A stretch of DNA of 64,000 nucleotides, taken from positions 1-64,000 of the forward strand of contig NZ_JAAAXJ010000015.1 in NCBI RefSeq assembly GCF_009910705.1. The letters run 5' to 3'. This DNA comes from Microvirga arsenatis (GTDB lineage: Bacteria; Pseudomonadota; Alphaproteobacteria; Rhizobiales; Beijerinckiaceae). Below, piece by piece: positions 1 through 8,706 of this stretch; within the stretch, counting starts at the first letter, position 1; every line of letters starts with the position of its first letter. Made by a program: the position numbers and the translations under genes. Below the pieces are notes generated by a model. That model searched no databases. It saw only the letters and a list, made by a program, of their open reading frames with translations, and was not told the DNA's origin.

Positions 1-242
1 CCCACCTGAGCGCCGCCCACGAAGCCGCCGTCGTCATCGTCGTCGGCCAGGTCGACCGCGTCGAAGTCGTCGTCCGACCAGCCATAGCCGGCGTTCACAC
101 CGACATAGAAGCCGGTCCAGGTGAAGATCGGAGCAGCCGCCACGATCGGCGCCGGAGGAGCGGCGCGGGCCGGGAGGTCGGCAGCGGCAGCGGCTCCGGC
201 AAAGCCGAAGAGCGCAACGCTGGCAAGGAGAATCTTCTTCAT
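1..242 (-). CDS. Outer-membrane beta-barrel (porin-family) protein, N-terminal part only
   Basis: The gene runs off the left edge; only about the first 80 codons are visible. The protein begins MKKILLASVALFGFAGAAAA, a clear Sec signal peptide, followed by an alanine/proline linker (PARAAPPAP) and then TWTGFYVGVNAGYGW. That last stretch is the usual opening beta strand of the Omp25/Omp31-type small outer-membrane proteins of Hyphomicrobiales. An acidic loop (DDDDDGG) follows. It is expected to sit in the outer membrane as an 8-stranded barrel. The start is the ATG read from 242 downward. Function beyond the family fold cannot be said from this fragment. Confidence 0.85.
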   Translation of the reverse strand, partial: MKKILLASVALFGFAGAAAAADLPARAAPPAPIVAAAPIFTWTGFYVGVNAGYGWSDDDFDAVDLADDDDDGGFVGGAQV

Positions 243-535
243 GGTTTCTCTTTCCTAATCGATGTCATGCCAGCCCGACCCACTGACGTCGGATCGAGCC
301 GGGCACTCCCCATTTATAGAGCGACAACCTCGCGAGGGCTGTGACCTCACAACCACAGCGACCCTGGGGTCTTGTGGCAGGATTGTGGCGGCAATATGCG
401 TGCTTACCCCTTGTGGCATCGCTGGACCTACAACGCACAGCTTGGCCGTTGGTTCGACGGCCGAGCGAAAAAATGTCATTTTCGTGTCCAACATGCTCAA
501 CTGATCCAGCGGGAGCGGATTTCAAGAGGTTCAAA

Positions 536-1291
536 ATGAAGAATGTTGCCCTGGTGACCGGGGGCGCACAGCGCATCGGGCGCCGGATCGTCGAGCGGCT
601 GGCGCAGGAGGGCTATGCGGTGGCCATCCATTGCCGGCGCTCGGCCGACGAGGCGCAGGCCATCGCCGCGCGGATCGTGGAGGCGGGCGGCCGGGCCGAG
701 GTCGTTCGCGGGGACCTCGCCGACGGGGGTGCCGTCGAGCGCCTGGTGCCGGAGGCCGTGCGGGCGCTGGGTCCCCTTACGCTTCTCGTCAACAACGCCT
801 CGGAATTCGAGCCCGACGAGGTCGAGGCGCTCTCTCAGGAGCGCTGGGACAGGCACTTCGCCGTCAACCTGCGTGCGCCTGCCTTCCTGACTCGCGATTT
901 CGCCCGCCAGCTTCCGGAGGGGCGCGAGGGCTGCATCGTCAACATCGTCGACCAGCGCGTCTGGAAGCTGACGCCGCAATTCTTCTCCTATACGCTGACG
1001 AAGGCAGCCCTCTTCACCGCCACGCAGACCATGGCTCAGGCGCTGGCACCGCGCATCCGCGTCAATGCCGTCGGTCCCGGTCCCACCCTGTCGAATGTGC
1101 GCCAGGGGGACGAGGACTTCGCCAGGCAGAGCCGCGCCGTTCCCCTGGGCCATGGCGGCACGCCCGACGAGATCGCCGATGCGGTGCTCTATCTCGCCAA
1201 GGCGCGCAGCGTCACGGGCCAAATGATCGCCGTGGATGGCGGCCAGCATCTCGCCTGGGAGACGCCGGACGTGGCGGGCATCAGGGAGTGA
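536..1291 (+). CDS. SDR-family oxidoreductase, FolM/pteridine-reductase-like
   Basis: A 251-residue short-chain dehydrogenase. The nucleotide-binding motif TGGAQRIG (residues 8-15) has the TGxxxRxG form of pteridine reductases (PTR1/FolM) rather than the classical TGxxxGxG. NNAS is at 86-89 and YTLTK (Y152, K156) is the catalytic pair. The usual catalytic serine is replaced by Asp139, as in PTR1 and FolM. A dihydromonapterin or dihydrofolate reductase role with NADPH is therefore likely but inferred. The frame stays open upstream, but ATG 536 starts exactly at the Rossmann strand (MKNVALVTGG) and follows AGAGGT. The 3' end overlaps the convergent pgeF by 11 bases. Confidence 0.85.
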   Translation: MKNVALVTGGAQRIGRRIVERLAQEGYAVAIHCRRSADEAQAIAARIVEAGGRAEVVRGDLADGGAVERLVPEAVRALGPLTLLVNNASEFEPDEVEALSQERWDRHFAVNLRAPAFLTRDFARQLPEGREGCIVNIVDQRVWKLTPQFFSYTLTKAALFTATQTMAQALAPRIRVNAVGPGPTLSNVRQGDEDFARQSRAVPLGHGGTPDEIADAVLYLAKARSVTGQMIAVDGGQHLAWETPDVAGIRE

Positions 1292-2048
1292 GCGCGATGG
1301 CGGAGATCAGCCGGCCGTAATCCGGCTCCTTGCGGTGGGTGGTGCGGCGGTAGCTGAAGAACCGCTCCTCGTCGGAATAGGTGCACAGCCCGAGATCGGC
1401 GAAGGCGCCGATGCTGGCCGCCGCCAAGCGCGCGCCGATGAAGCCCGGCAGGTCGAACATGGCGTGACCCGGCCTCGCCCCCTCGCTGAGGAAGCGCTCG
1501 TATCCGGGCGCTTCCTTCGTGAAGCGGTCGATGAAATCCGGCCCGACCTCGTAGGCCTTCCGGCTGATCGTGGGGCCGAGCACGGCGACGACGTTCCCGC
1601 GCCGGGCGCCGAGCCGCTCCATGGCATCGAGAGTGGCTTCGAGAATGCCCGTCACGGCGCCGCGCCAGCCCGCATGAGCGGCACCGATCACGCGAGCTTC
1701 GGCATCCGCGAACAGAACCGGCCCGCAATCGGCCGTGGTGATGCCGAGCGCAAGTCCGGGAACCCCCGTCACCATGGCATCTGCCCTGGGGCGCTCGCCC
1801 CGCCAGGGACCTTCAACGATCACCGCATCGGGTGAGTGCACCTGGTACACGCTGACGAGGGCGTCGGGCGCGACATCGAGCGCAGCCGCCATGCGGCGCC
1901 GGTTCTCCTGCACCCTGGAGGGGTCGTCCGCCGAGCCGACACCGCCGTTGAGCGAGGCATAGATCCCCTCCGATACGCCGCCCTGACGGGTAAAGAAGGC
2001 GTGGCGGACGTGCGGCTGGGAGGAGAGGGCGGGAGCTTGGATGAACAT
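1281..2048 (-). CDS. pgeF: Peptidoglycan editing factor PgeF (laccase-domain, YfiH family)
   Basis: A 255-residue member of the DUF152/YfiH 'multi-copper polyphenol oxidoreductase' fold. The metal/nucleophile residues are in place: His71 in YQVHSP, Cys108 in TTADCGP and His125 in GAAHAGWRG. Family members act in the cytoplasm; in E. coli PgeF prevents mis-incorporation of serine into peptidoglycan precursors, and related proteins act on purine nucleosides. It is the last gene of a tight minus-strand run, starting 9 bases after the stop of the midA-like methyltransferase and two genes after lgt. That conserved alphaproteobacterial order supports the call. The start is ATG at 2048. Confidence 0.88.
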   Translation of the reverse strand: MFIQAPALSSQPHVRHAFFTRQGGVSEGIYASLNGGVGSADDPSRVQENRRRMAAALDVAPDALVSVYQVHSPDAVIVEGPWRGERPRADAMVTGVPGLALGITTADCGPVLFADAEARVIGAAHAGWRGAVTGILEATLDAMERLGARRGNVVAVLGPTISRKAYEVGPDFIDRFTKEAPGYERFLSEGARPGHAMFDLPGFIGARLAAASIGAFADLGLCTYSDEERFFSYRRTTHRKEPDYGRLISAIALTP

Positions 2049-2057
2049 GGCTCGATC

Positions 2058-3134
2058 TTATGGGGCGGGGGACAGGGTGGGCAATCCTGGAGCGGTCTGG
2101 ATGCTGCCATGTGTAACGGCCAAAACCTTAAACAGCTCTCCCATACCCTTCGGCCCGCGCTCGGTCAGCCTTGCGAGAGCCGCGTCGATGTCGGCCCCCT
2201 GGGTCGGGGTGGCGCGGGTCTTCAGGGCTGCGGCCCGGGCCTCGATGCCCAGTTCCTGCAGGAAATCGCCCTGCGTGGCGATCCCATGCACCCGCGCCCC
2301 CCGCGCAAGAGCGGCCCGGGCGAGGCGGTGGAAGTCCACATGGGTGGTAAGATCCGCGTCTCCGGGCGCATCCAGCGGGCCGACGGGCTTGTGGCCTTTG
2401 AGAGCCTGCAGGGTGTCGCCGAAGGCGGGCCCCCAATAGCCGTAATCCAGGATCAGGGCTGCTCCCCCCTGGCCCGTGAGCCGGCCGGCGAGCGTGCCCA
2501 TGACGTCGATGGCTGCGGCGGGCCATTCCAGCACGTCGCCGGGGCGCAGGGGCGTGCCGAGGGCCTGCTCCGGCTCCGCCCGCAGGCCAAAGATCAGGCT
2601 TCCGCCCTCGAGACCGACCAGCCGCTCGCACCAGCCGCGCTCGGTGGCGAGGAACTGGCGCACCGGCAGGGCATCGAAGAACTCGTTGGCGACGAGGAGG
2701 GTGGGGCCGGGCGGCACGTCTTCGAGCCGGTCGTGCCACTCGACCGAAAAGCCCGAAGCGGCCAGGGCGGCCTGCTGCCGCTGCCGCAAGGCGGGACTCG
2801 TCTCCACGAGATGAATGCTGGCGGCTGCCTTGAAGTCGGGCAGGAGCCTGGTTGCCCGCACCAGGTCCGCCATCAGGGTGCCGCGCCCGGGTCCGAGTTC
2901 GACGAGGCGGCAGGGGGCCGGCCGGCCCATGCCGTTCCAGACCTCGAGCATCCACAGGCCGATCAGCTCGCCGAACATCTGGCTGATCTCGGGCGCCGTG
3001 GTGAAGTCCCCGGCTGCGCCCAGCGGGTCGCGGGTGGCGTAGTAGTGCCTCAGGCACAGGCTCATGTAGCGCTCGACCGTGATCGGCCCTTCGAGCGCGA
3101 TGATCTCGCCCAATGCCTCCTTCAGGGGCCTCAC
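2058..3134 (-). CDS. Class I SAM-dependent methyltransferase, MidA/NDUFAF7 family
   Basis: A 358-residue protein with the hallmarks of the MidA (DUF185) family. GDFTTAPEISQMFGE lies near residues 42-56, the SAM-binding ELGPGRG at 79-85, and a later segment reads ILDYGYWGP. The eukaryotic relative NDUFAF7 methylates an arginine of a complex I subunit. A similar protein-methylating role in bacteria is inferred from that family and not shown here. Its start codon overlaps the stop of the upstream lgt by four bases (ATGA), so the two are translationally coupled. pgeF follows 9 bases downstream. Confidence 0.87.
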   Translation of the reverse strand: MRPLKEALGEIIALEGPITVERYMSLCLRHYYATRDPLGAAGDFTTAPEISQMFGELIGLWMLEVWNGMGRPAPCRLVELGPGRGTLMADLVRATRLLPDFKAAASIHLVETSPALRQRQQAALAASGFSVEWHDRLEDVPPGPTLLVANEFFDALPVRQFLATERGWCERLVGLEGGSLIFGLRAEPEQALGTPLRPGDVLEWPAAAIDVMGTLAGRLTGQGGAALILDYGYWGPAFGDTLQALKGHKPVGPLDAPGDADLTTHVDFHRLARAALARGARVHGIATQGDFLQELGIEARAAALKTRATPTQGADIDAALARLTERGPKGMGELFKVLAVTHGSIQTAPGLPTLSPAP

Positions 3135-3988
3135 GTGGCCTCAGCCATAGGACGTGGGCGCGTGTAGCCCCGCGCCGCCAGGACGATGGCTCCCGCGCCC
3201 ACCAGCGCCATGGGAATCGAGAGCAGCATGCCCATGGTGATGCCGCCGCCAAGGGCCTGCACCGAGGAGCCGAAGAGGAAGCCGAGCTGCGCGTCGGGCT
3301 CGCGGAAGAACTCGGCTGCGATGCGGGCGATGGCATAGCCCAGCACGAAGATGCCGCCGAGGAGGCCCGGCCGGCGGAAGCCGAAGCGGCGGGCGGCCAC
3401 GATCATGACGATGAACAGGATCAGGCCCTCGCCCAGGGCCTCGTAGAGCTGGCTTGGGTGGCGCGGCACGGGGCCCGCATGGGGAAAGACCACCGCATAG
3501 GGGAAGTCGGGTGCCGGTCTTCCCCACAGCTCCCCGTTGATGAAGTTCGCGATGCGGCCGAAGAACAGGCCGATGGGCGTCACCACGGCGGCCATGTCGA
3601 GCATGGCGAGCGGGTTCAGCCCGCGCGAGCGGGCGAAGAGCACGATGGCGAGCACCGCGCCAAGGAAGCCGCCGTGGAACGACATGCCGCCGTGCCAGAT
3701 GGCGAAGATCTCGAGAGGCCGCGAGAGATAGGAGCCCAGGTTGTAGAACAGCACGTAGCCGATGCGCCCGCCCAGCACGACGCCGAGCGCCACCCAGACG
3801 ATGAGGTCGTCCACATCCAGAGGCTTCGGCTGCCTCAATCCGCCCCAGAGATCGGCCCTGGCGGCCAGGCGCTTGGCATAGAACCAGCCGCCGAGGAGCC
3901 CGGCCACATAGGCGAGCGCGTACCAGCGGATCGCGAAGGGGCCGATGGAGATGGCGACCGGATCGATGAGCGGGAAGGAGAGCGGCAT
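3131..3988 (-). CDS. lgt: Prolipoprotein diacylglyceryl transferase
   Basis: A 285-residue inner-membrane enzyme that moves diacylglycerol from phosphatidylglycerol to the lipobox cysteine of prolipoproteins. Multiple hydrophobic segments are visible. The family signature GRIANFINGELWGR is at about 144-157, the essential His lies in MSFHGG (His105), and HPSQLYEA is at 177-184. Length is normal for Lgt. It is the first gene of the lgt-midA-pgeF run and is transcribed away from the ubiK-like gene, so the 138 bases between them should hold both promoters. Confidence 0.95.
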   Translation of the reverse strand: MPLSFPLIDPVAISIGPFAIRWYALAYVAGLLGGWFYAKRLAARADLWGGLRQPKPLDVDDLIVWVALGVVLGGRIGYVLFYNLGSYLSRPLEIFAIWHGGMSFHGGFLGAVLAIVLFARSRGLNPLAMLDMAAVVTPIGLFFGRIANFINGELWGRPAPDFPYAVVFPHAGPVPRHPSQLYEALGEGLILFIVMIVAARRFGFRRPGLLGGIFVLGYAIARIAAEFFREPDAQLGFLFGSSVQALGGGITMGMLLSIPMALVGAGAIVLAARGYTRPRPMAEAT

Positions 3989-4126
3989 AAGCGGGCCTTG
4001 ATCGAACGCGCTGCCATTGGACCCTTCGGACGAGGATCGTCAACCCTGTTGCAGTTTGGCGCGGATGCGCCCATGTGTGACGTTCCAGGGCGGATGCGCC
4101 CGCCGAACGCTGTGGATATCGACCCC

Positions 4127-4411
4127 ATGACCCAATCGTCCAACCGGATCTTCGATGAACTCGCCCGCTTCGCCACCGATGCCGCCGGAGCGGCCCAGGG
4201 TATCCGCCGCGAGGTCGAAAGCGTGGTCCGCAGCCAGTTCGAGCGCCTGATCAAGGACATGGATGTGGCCACCCGCGAGGAGGTCGCGGTTCTCCGCGAC
4301 ATGGTAGTGGCTGCGCGCGAGGAGAACGAGCGGCTCGAGGCCCGGGTGAAGGATCTCGAAGCGAAGCTGGCCGGTTCGGCCGGCGGACCGACAAGCCCTG
4401 CAACGCCCTGA
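4127..4411 (+). CDS. Accessory factor UbiK family protein (BMFP domain)
   Basis: A 94-residue, mostly helical protein: MTQSSNRIFDELARFATDAAG at the N-terminus, then EEVAVLRDMVVAAREENERL and a leucine/glutamate-rich tail typical of the C-terminal coiled coil of BMFP/UbiK proteins. E. coli UbiK assists ubiquinone biosynthesis enzymes and can fuse membranes as a trimer; transfer of that role is inference. ATG 4127 is chosen because family members start a few residues before 'FDELARF'. An in-frame ATG at 4094 would add eleven residues. The gene is divergent from lgt and precedes a YbjN gene and proC, a neighbourhood common in Hyphomicrobiales. Confidence 0.82.
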   Translation: MTQSSNRIFDELARFATDAAGAAQGIRREVESVVRSQFERLIKDMDVATREEVAVLRDMVVAAREENERLEARVKDLEAKLAGSAGGPTSPATP

Positions 4412-4655
4412 CCGGAGCGGAATGCCGGCCTGCGCCGGGCGCGGGTCTCCTGTTGTGGACAGGCGAGCCCGGCGCATTGTGACGGAGGCCGAAATCTAAG
4501 ACTGTCGATTCATGAGCTGATTCGCGGCAGCAGCGGCAGGGTCCTCGAATATTTCAGGTATTCCGAGCGTTCCTGCCGAGTACTGTCCGAATTTATGCAA
4601 TGGTGTTGCCTGAATGTGTTTAGCCTCTTCAGGCATTTGAGTTTTTTGGATCGAC

Positions 4656-5156
4656 ATGTCGCAGATTCTTCTTGAAATCGACCGCTCGGAGCATCCTCTC
4701 GACGTGGTCGAGCGTCTGGCAGCCCTGCGGCATTGGATCTTCGAGCGGGCCGAGGCCGACGAGATGGCCGTCTCTGTCGCGGGACGCTGGGCCGATTACG
4801 ACATTGCCTTCACCTGGATCGAGGACGTGGAGGCCCTGCACGTGGCGTGCGCCTTCGACCTCAAGGTTCCCATGCGGCGCCGGCAGGAGGTTCTCCAACT
4901 CATCTCCGCGGTCAACGAGCAGCTCTGGGTCGGGCATTTCGACCTGTGGAGCACCGAGAACGTCGTGATGTTCCGCCATGCGCTGCTGCTGGCGGGCGGA
5001 GCCGATCCCACGGACGGGCAGTGCGAGACCATGCTGCGGGTCGCGGTGGAGGCCTGCGAGCGCTACTTCCAGGCGTTCCAATTCGTGATCTGGGCCGGCA
5101 AATCGGCCCGCGAGGCTCTCGACTCCGTGCTGTTCGAAACCGAGGGCGAGGCGTAG
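4656..5156 (+). CDS. YbjN domain-containing protein
   Basis: A 166-residue soluble protein matching the alphaproteobacterial YbjN family: an N-terminal amphipathic helix (EHPLDVVERLAALRHWIF), a central beta segment (EMAVSVAGRWADYDIAFTW) and a C-terminal helical half containing NEQLWVGHFDLW. The fold resembles type III secretion chaperones. E. coli YbjN affects stress tolerance and motility, but the molecular role is unknown. It is followed 71 bases later by proC. The 244 bases upstream, back to the ubiK-like gene, contain no gene I can support. Confidence 0.82.
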   Translation: MSQILLEIDRSEHPLDVVERLAALRHWIFERAEADEMAVSVAGRWADYDIAFTWIEDVEALHVACAFDLKVPMRRRQEVLQLISAVNEQLWVGHFDLWSTENVVMFRHALLLAGGADPTDGQCETMLRVAVEACERYFQAFQFVIWAGKSAREALDSVLFETEGEA

Positions 5157-5227
5157 CGCTGCCTCGACAGGGATCGGCGGAGAGGGATAGATAGCGCCCA
5201 CCCGCCCCTCTTCCGTCAGGTCATCCC

Positions 5228-6055
5228 ATGGTGCCGAACGTCTCCCATCTTCCATCCTCGCTCATCCTGGTTGGAGCCGGCAAAATGGGCGGCTCCATGC
5301 TGGAAGGCTGGCTCAAGGTCGGCATGAATCCTCAAGGCGTCGCGGTGCTCGACCCGCGCCCCTCCGAGGCGATGGTCCGGTTCTGCGCCGAGCGGGGGAT
5401 TGCCCTGAACCCGGCGAGCCCCGCTGCCCCCGACGTGCTGGTGCTTGCGATCAAGCCGCAGATGCTGGACGAGGCCGCGCCTGCCCTGAACGGGTGTCTC
5501 GGGCCGCAAACCCTCGTGATCTCGATTCTGGCCGGCAAGACCATCGGCGATCTTCGCTCCAGGCTCCCTGCATCGGGAGCCATCGTGCGCGCCATGCCGA
5601 ACCTGCCCGCCAGCATCGGCCGCGGCGCCACGGGAGCCGCCGCCAACGATCAGGTGAGCGAGGAGCAGCGTCTCATGGCCGATGCGCTGCTCGCCAGCAA
5701 CGGCATCGTCGAATGGCTCCCCTCAGAGGATTTGATCGATGCGGTCACGGCGGTGTCGGGCTCGGGGCCGGCCTATGTGTTCCATCTCGTGGAGTGCCTC
5801 GCCGAGGCGGGCGCTGCGGCCGGGCTCCCCAGGGAGCTTGCCGAGCGTCTCGCACGCGCCACGGTGACCGGGGCAGGGGAGCTTCTGTTCCAGAGCGATC
5901 TGACGCCCGCAACGCTGCGCCAGAACGTGACATCGCCCGGAGGCACAACGGCGGCGGCGCTCGAGGTGCTAATGCGGGATCCGGACGGATTGAAGGCGCT
6001 CATGCGAGAGGCGGTGGCCGCGGCCAAGCGGCGCGCGGAGGAACTCGCAGGCTGA
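5228..6055 (+). CDS. proC: Pyrroline-5-carboxylate reductase
   Basis: Catalyses the last step of proline synthesis, reducing 1-pyrroline-5-carboxylate with NAD(P)H. The 275-residue protein has the N-terminal Rossmann motif LILVGAGKMGGSMLEGWL. It also has the conserved AGKTIGDLRSRLP and the signature VSGSGPAYVFHLVECLAEAG, and it ends with the TSPGGTTAAALEVL substrate-binding segment. Length is typical. ATG 5228 places the glycine-rich loop near residue 16, a little later than usual but acceptable. It follows ybjN and precedes a TetR regulator. Confidence 0.94.
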   Translation: MVPNVSHLPSSLILVGAGKMGGSMLEGWLKVGMNPQGVAVLDPRPSEAMVRFCAERGIALNPASPAAPDVLVLAIKPQMLDEAAPALNGCLGPQTLVISILAGKTIGDLRSRLPASGAIVRAMPNLPASIGRGATGAAANDQVSEEQRLMADALLASNGIVEWLPSEDLIDAVTAVSGSGPAYVFHLVECLAEAGAAAGLPRELAERLARATVTGAGELLFQSDLTPATLRQNVTSPGGTTAAALEVLMRDPDGLKALMREAVAAAKRRAEELAG

Positions 6056-6119
6056 ACCTTGGGATTGCTCCGGTCAGTCCCTAGATTAGCCTCAACGGCA
6101 CCGAGTCAGGAGATCGATC

Positions 6120-6836
6120 GTGACGGCACAAGCTTCCACTGCTCCCACGGACAAGCGCAAGGCGATCGTCGAGGCCCTAATGGATCTTGCCGCCCAGCGA
6201 CCCTGGCGCGAGATCGAGATCGCCGACATCGCCAAGGCCGCCGGCGTCTCGCTGGCCGAGTTCCGCGATCTATTTCCCTCGAAGGGGGCCGTGCTCGGCG
6301 CGCTCTCGCGCATGGTGGACCGTCAGGTCCTGGAGGGCACCACCGACGACCTCGCCGGGGAGCCCGCGCGCGAGCGCATCTTCGACGTGCTCATGCGACG
6401 CTTCGATGCGCTGCAGCCCTACAAGGAGGCCCTGCGCCGGATCTCGCAGGATCTGCAATACGATCCCGTGTCGCTTGCGGCGCTCAACCAGGTGGCGCTC
6501 AACTCGCAGCGCTTCATGCTGGCCGCTGCCGGCATCAGCACGGAAGGCCCGCTCGGGGCGCTGAAGCTCCAGGGCGCAGTGCTCGTCTACGCCAACACCA
6601 TGCGCACCTGGCTCGACGATGACGATCCGACGCTGGCCAGGACCATGGCGCGGCTCGACCGTGAGCTGCGGCGTGGCGAGCGCATCGTCGAAGGGGCCGA
6701 GGATCTGCGGCGCCTGAGCGCGCCGCTGCGCGCCGTCGGCCGCGCCTTCATGCAGGGCCGCCGCTCCGTGCGCTCCGAATGGCGCCGCGCCGGGGACGAC
6801 AACGGCGACACGCAGAACCCTGCAGCGGCCATCTGA
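6120..6836 (+). CDS. TetR-family transcriptional regulator
   Basis: A 238-residue protein with a GTG start. The N-terminal helix-turn-helix is recognisable: KAIVEALMDLAAQRPWREIEI, then ADIAKAAGVSLAEFRDLFPSKGAVL. The recognition helix carries E-F-R rather than the common Y-Y/H. The C-terminal ligand/dimer domain is alpha-helical and has no diagnostic motif. The last 20 residues are polar and probably disordered. The csaA-like gene starts 20 bases downstream, so the two may be cotranscribed. Target genes cannot be deduced. Confidence 0.85.
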   Translation: MTAQASTAPTDKRKAIVEALMDLAAQRPWREIEIADIAKAAGVSLAEFRDLFPSKGAVLGALSRMVDRQVLEGTTDDLAGEPARERIFDVLMRRFDALQPYKEALRRISQDLQYDPVSLAALNQVALNSQRFMLAAAGISTEGPLGALKLQGAVLVYANTMRTWLDDDDPTLARTMARLDRELRRGERIVEGAEDLRRLSAPLRAVGRAFMQGRRSVRSEWRRAGDDNGDTQNPAAAI

Positions 6837-6856
6837 GCAGGACTCGAAGGGGCATC

Positions 6857-7216
6857 ATGGATCAGGCGCAAGCGGCCGCACCGCAGATCACCTTCGACGA
6901 TTTCCTGAAGGTCGACATCCGCGTCGGGCGAATCCTCGCCGCGGACCCCTTCCCGCAGGCCCGAAAGCCCGCCTTCAAGCTCACTATCGATTTCGGGCCC
7001 GGGATCGGCACCAAGCGCTCCTCGGCGCAGATCACGGTCAATCATGCGCCGGAGGATCTCGTCGGTACGCTCGTGCTGGCGGTGGTCAACTTCCCGCCGC
7101 GTCAGATCGGGCCCTTCCTGTCGGAGGTGCTCACGCTCGGCGTGCCCGATGCGAACGGCGACGTCATGCTCATCCGCCCGGACCGCGACGTTCCGGTGGG
7201 CGGACGGCTGTACTAA
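6857..7216 (+). CDS. csaA: CsaA-like tRNA-binding protein
   Basis: A 119-residue OB-fold protein of the tRNA_bind/CsaA family (the EMAP-II-like domain also found in methionyl-tRNA synthetase C-termini). Family signatures seen are FLKVDIRVGRILAA, the KPAFKLTIDFGPGIGTKRSSAQIT segment, and NFPPRQIGPFLSEVLTLG. B. subtilis CsaA has export-chaperone activity and binds tRNA; the physiological role here is unknown. The ATG at 6857 follows GAAGGGGC and gives the expected length. It lies 20 bases after the TetR gene. Confidence 0.87.
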   Translation: MDQAQAAAPQITFDDFLKVDIRVGRILAADPFPQARKPAFKLTIDFGPGIGTKRSSAQITVNHAPEDLVGTLVLAVVNFPPRQIGPFLSEVLTLGVPDANGDVMLIRPDRDVPVGGRLY

Positions 7217-7338
7217 GCGAGAGCGCAGATCCCGTCCCCGGCGAGCCGGAGATGAAGGAAGGAGATTCACTCACACGCTCAGCGCTGATAGGCTCCCTTC
7301 CGTTGCGCTCTGGCCGGGAATGCAATCGAGAGGGTTGC

Positions 7339-8706
7339 CTAAGCCGGCAGGCGCACCGTCGCACGCAAGCCCCCGAGCGGGCTGTCGCCGAGCACGATGT
7401 CGCCGCCGTGGGAGCGGGCGACGTCGCGGGCGATGGCAAGGCCGAGCCCTGACCCGCCCTCGTCCTGGTTGCGCGCTTCGTCGAGGCGAACGAAGGGCTT
7501 GAAGACTTCCTCGCGCAGCTCCGGCGGGATGCCCGGTCCGTCGTCGTCCACGTGCAGGGTCAGCCAGCGCGTTTCGTGATTGGCCGTAATCTCGATCCTG
7601 TCGCCGTGCCGTGCCGCGTTGGACACGAGATTGAAGAGAAGGCGACGGAACGCGTCCGGGCGCACCGTGATCATCGGGTCGCCGATGATCTCGAGCTCGG
7701 TGACGTGGCCCTGCCGCTCGGCGTCCGACTGCACTTCTTCGAGAAGCTGCCGCAGATCCGTCTCCACGGCCTGCTCGCCGGCGTCGCCCCCCTCGCCCCG
7801 GGCGAAGGCGAGATAGCCTTCGAGCATGCGGCTCATCTCGTCCACGTCGCGCTTGAGGTCCTCGACTTCGGGCGATTGCCCGAGGAACACGAGGGACAGC
7901 TTGAAGCGCGTGAGGATGGTGCGCAGGTCGTGGCTCACGCCGTTGAGCATGGTGGTGCGCTGCTCGATGTTGCGCTCGATGCGCCGCTTCATCTCGAGAA
8001 AGGCGTGGCCGGCCTGGCGCACCTCGCGCGCGCCGCGCGGGCGGAACTCGATCTCGCGTCCCTTGCCGAGCGCTTCGGCGGCTTCCGCGAGGCGCAGGAT
8101 GGGCCTGATCTGGTTGCGCAGGAACAGGATGGCGATGCCGAGCAGCACGAAGGACGAGCCGCCCATCCACACGAGAAAGATGTGCGAGTTCGAGGCATAG
8201 GCCTGGCTGCGCCGCGCCAGCACGCGCATCACGTTGCTCTGATCGAGCTTGACCCGGACTTCCACGTAGCTCGAGCGCCCCACCGTATCGATCCAGTAAG
8301 GCCGGTCGATCTGGCGGCGCAGCTCGTTCGACAGGGTCTCGTCGAGGATGTCGAAGAAGGGTTTGGGCCCCGGCGGCGGAAGGTCGGTGTTGCGCAGGAT
8401 GTCCACGTCGAGCTGCAGGCGCTCGGAGGCGATGCGGGAGATGGTGTTGGCGTTCCTGTCCTGCGGGTAGCTTTCGTAGATGTCGATGAGCGCCGCGATG
8501 TCCGCCGTCACAGCCGATGACAGGCGCCGGGTCACGAGCTCGTAATGACGCTCCATGAACACATAGGCGACAACGGATTGCAGCAGGATGACCGGCGCGA
8601 TGATGATGATGAGCGCGCGGGCATAGAGGCCCTTCGGCAGGTACCGCCCGAACCAGCGGGCCGCGCGGTCGAGCGGGGAATACTTCAGGGTCGCGCCGAT
8701 CTTCAT
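7339..8706 (-). CDS. EnvZ-like sensor histidine kinase
   Basis: A 455-residue inner-membrane kinase. Transmembrane helix 1 is near residues 31-51 and helix 2 near 178-197, enclosing a periplasmic sensor of about 125 residues. A HAMP-like linker (RNQIRPILRLAEAAEALGKG) follows. The phospho-acceptor is His259 in GVSHDLRT, followed by Ile where most kinases have Pro. The N box (NLVSNAARHG), DGPGIP and GSGLGLAI complete the ATP-binding domain. It overlaps the upstream response regulator by four bases (ATGA), so the two form a cognate pair. With the MarR gene the order resembles petP-petR plus kinase of other alphaproteobacteria. Confidence 0.9.
   Translation of the reverse strand: MKIGATLKYSPLDRAARWFGRYLPKGLYARALIIIIAPVILLQSVVAYVFMERHYELVTRRLSSAVTADIAALIDIYESYPQDRNANTISRIASERLQLDVDILRNTDLPPPGPKPFFDILDETLSNELRRQIDRPYWIDTVGRSSYVEVRVKLDQSNVMRVLARRSQAYASNSHIFLVWMGGSSFVLLGIAILFLRNQIRPILRLAEAAEALGKGREIEFRPRGAREVRQAGHAFLEMKRRIERNIEQRTTMLNGVSHDLRTILTRFKLSLVFLGQSPEVEDLKRDVDEMSRMLEGYLAFARGEGGDAGEQAVETDLRQLLEEVQSDAERQGHVTELEIIGDPMITVRPDAFRRLLFNLVSNAARHGDRIEITANHETRWLTLHVDDDGPGIPPELREEVFKPFVRLDEARNQDEGGSGLGLAIARDVARSHGGDIVLGDSPLGGLRATVRLPA

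Noticed and set aside
1836-3167. A 443-codon plus-strand open frame opposite midA
   Set aside because: It runs antisense to the MidA methyltransferase and the end of pgeF; no motif or ribosome-binding site supports it.
4412-4655. Possible small RNA or tRNA in the gap before the YbjN gene
   Set aside because: No cloverleaf, no conserved T-loop and no terminator with T-run could be traced.
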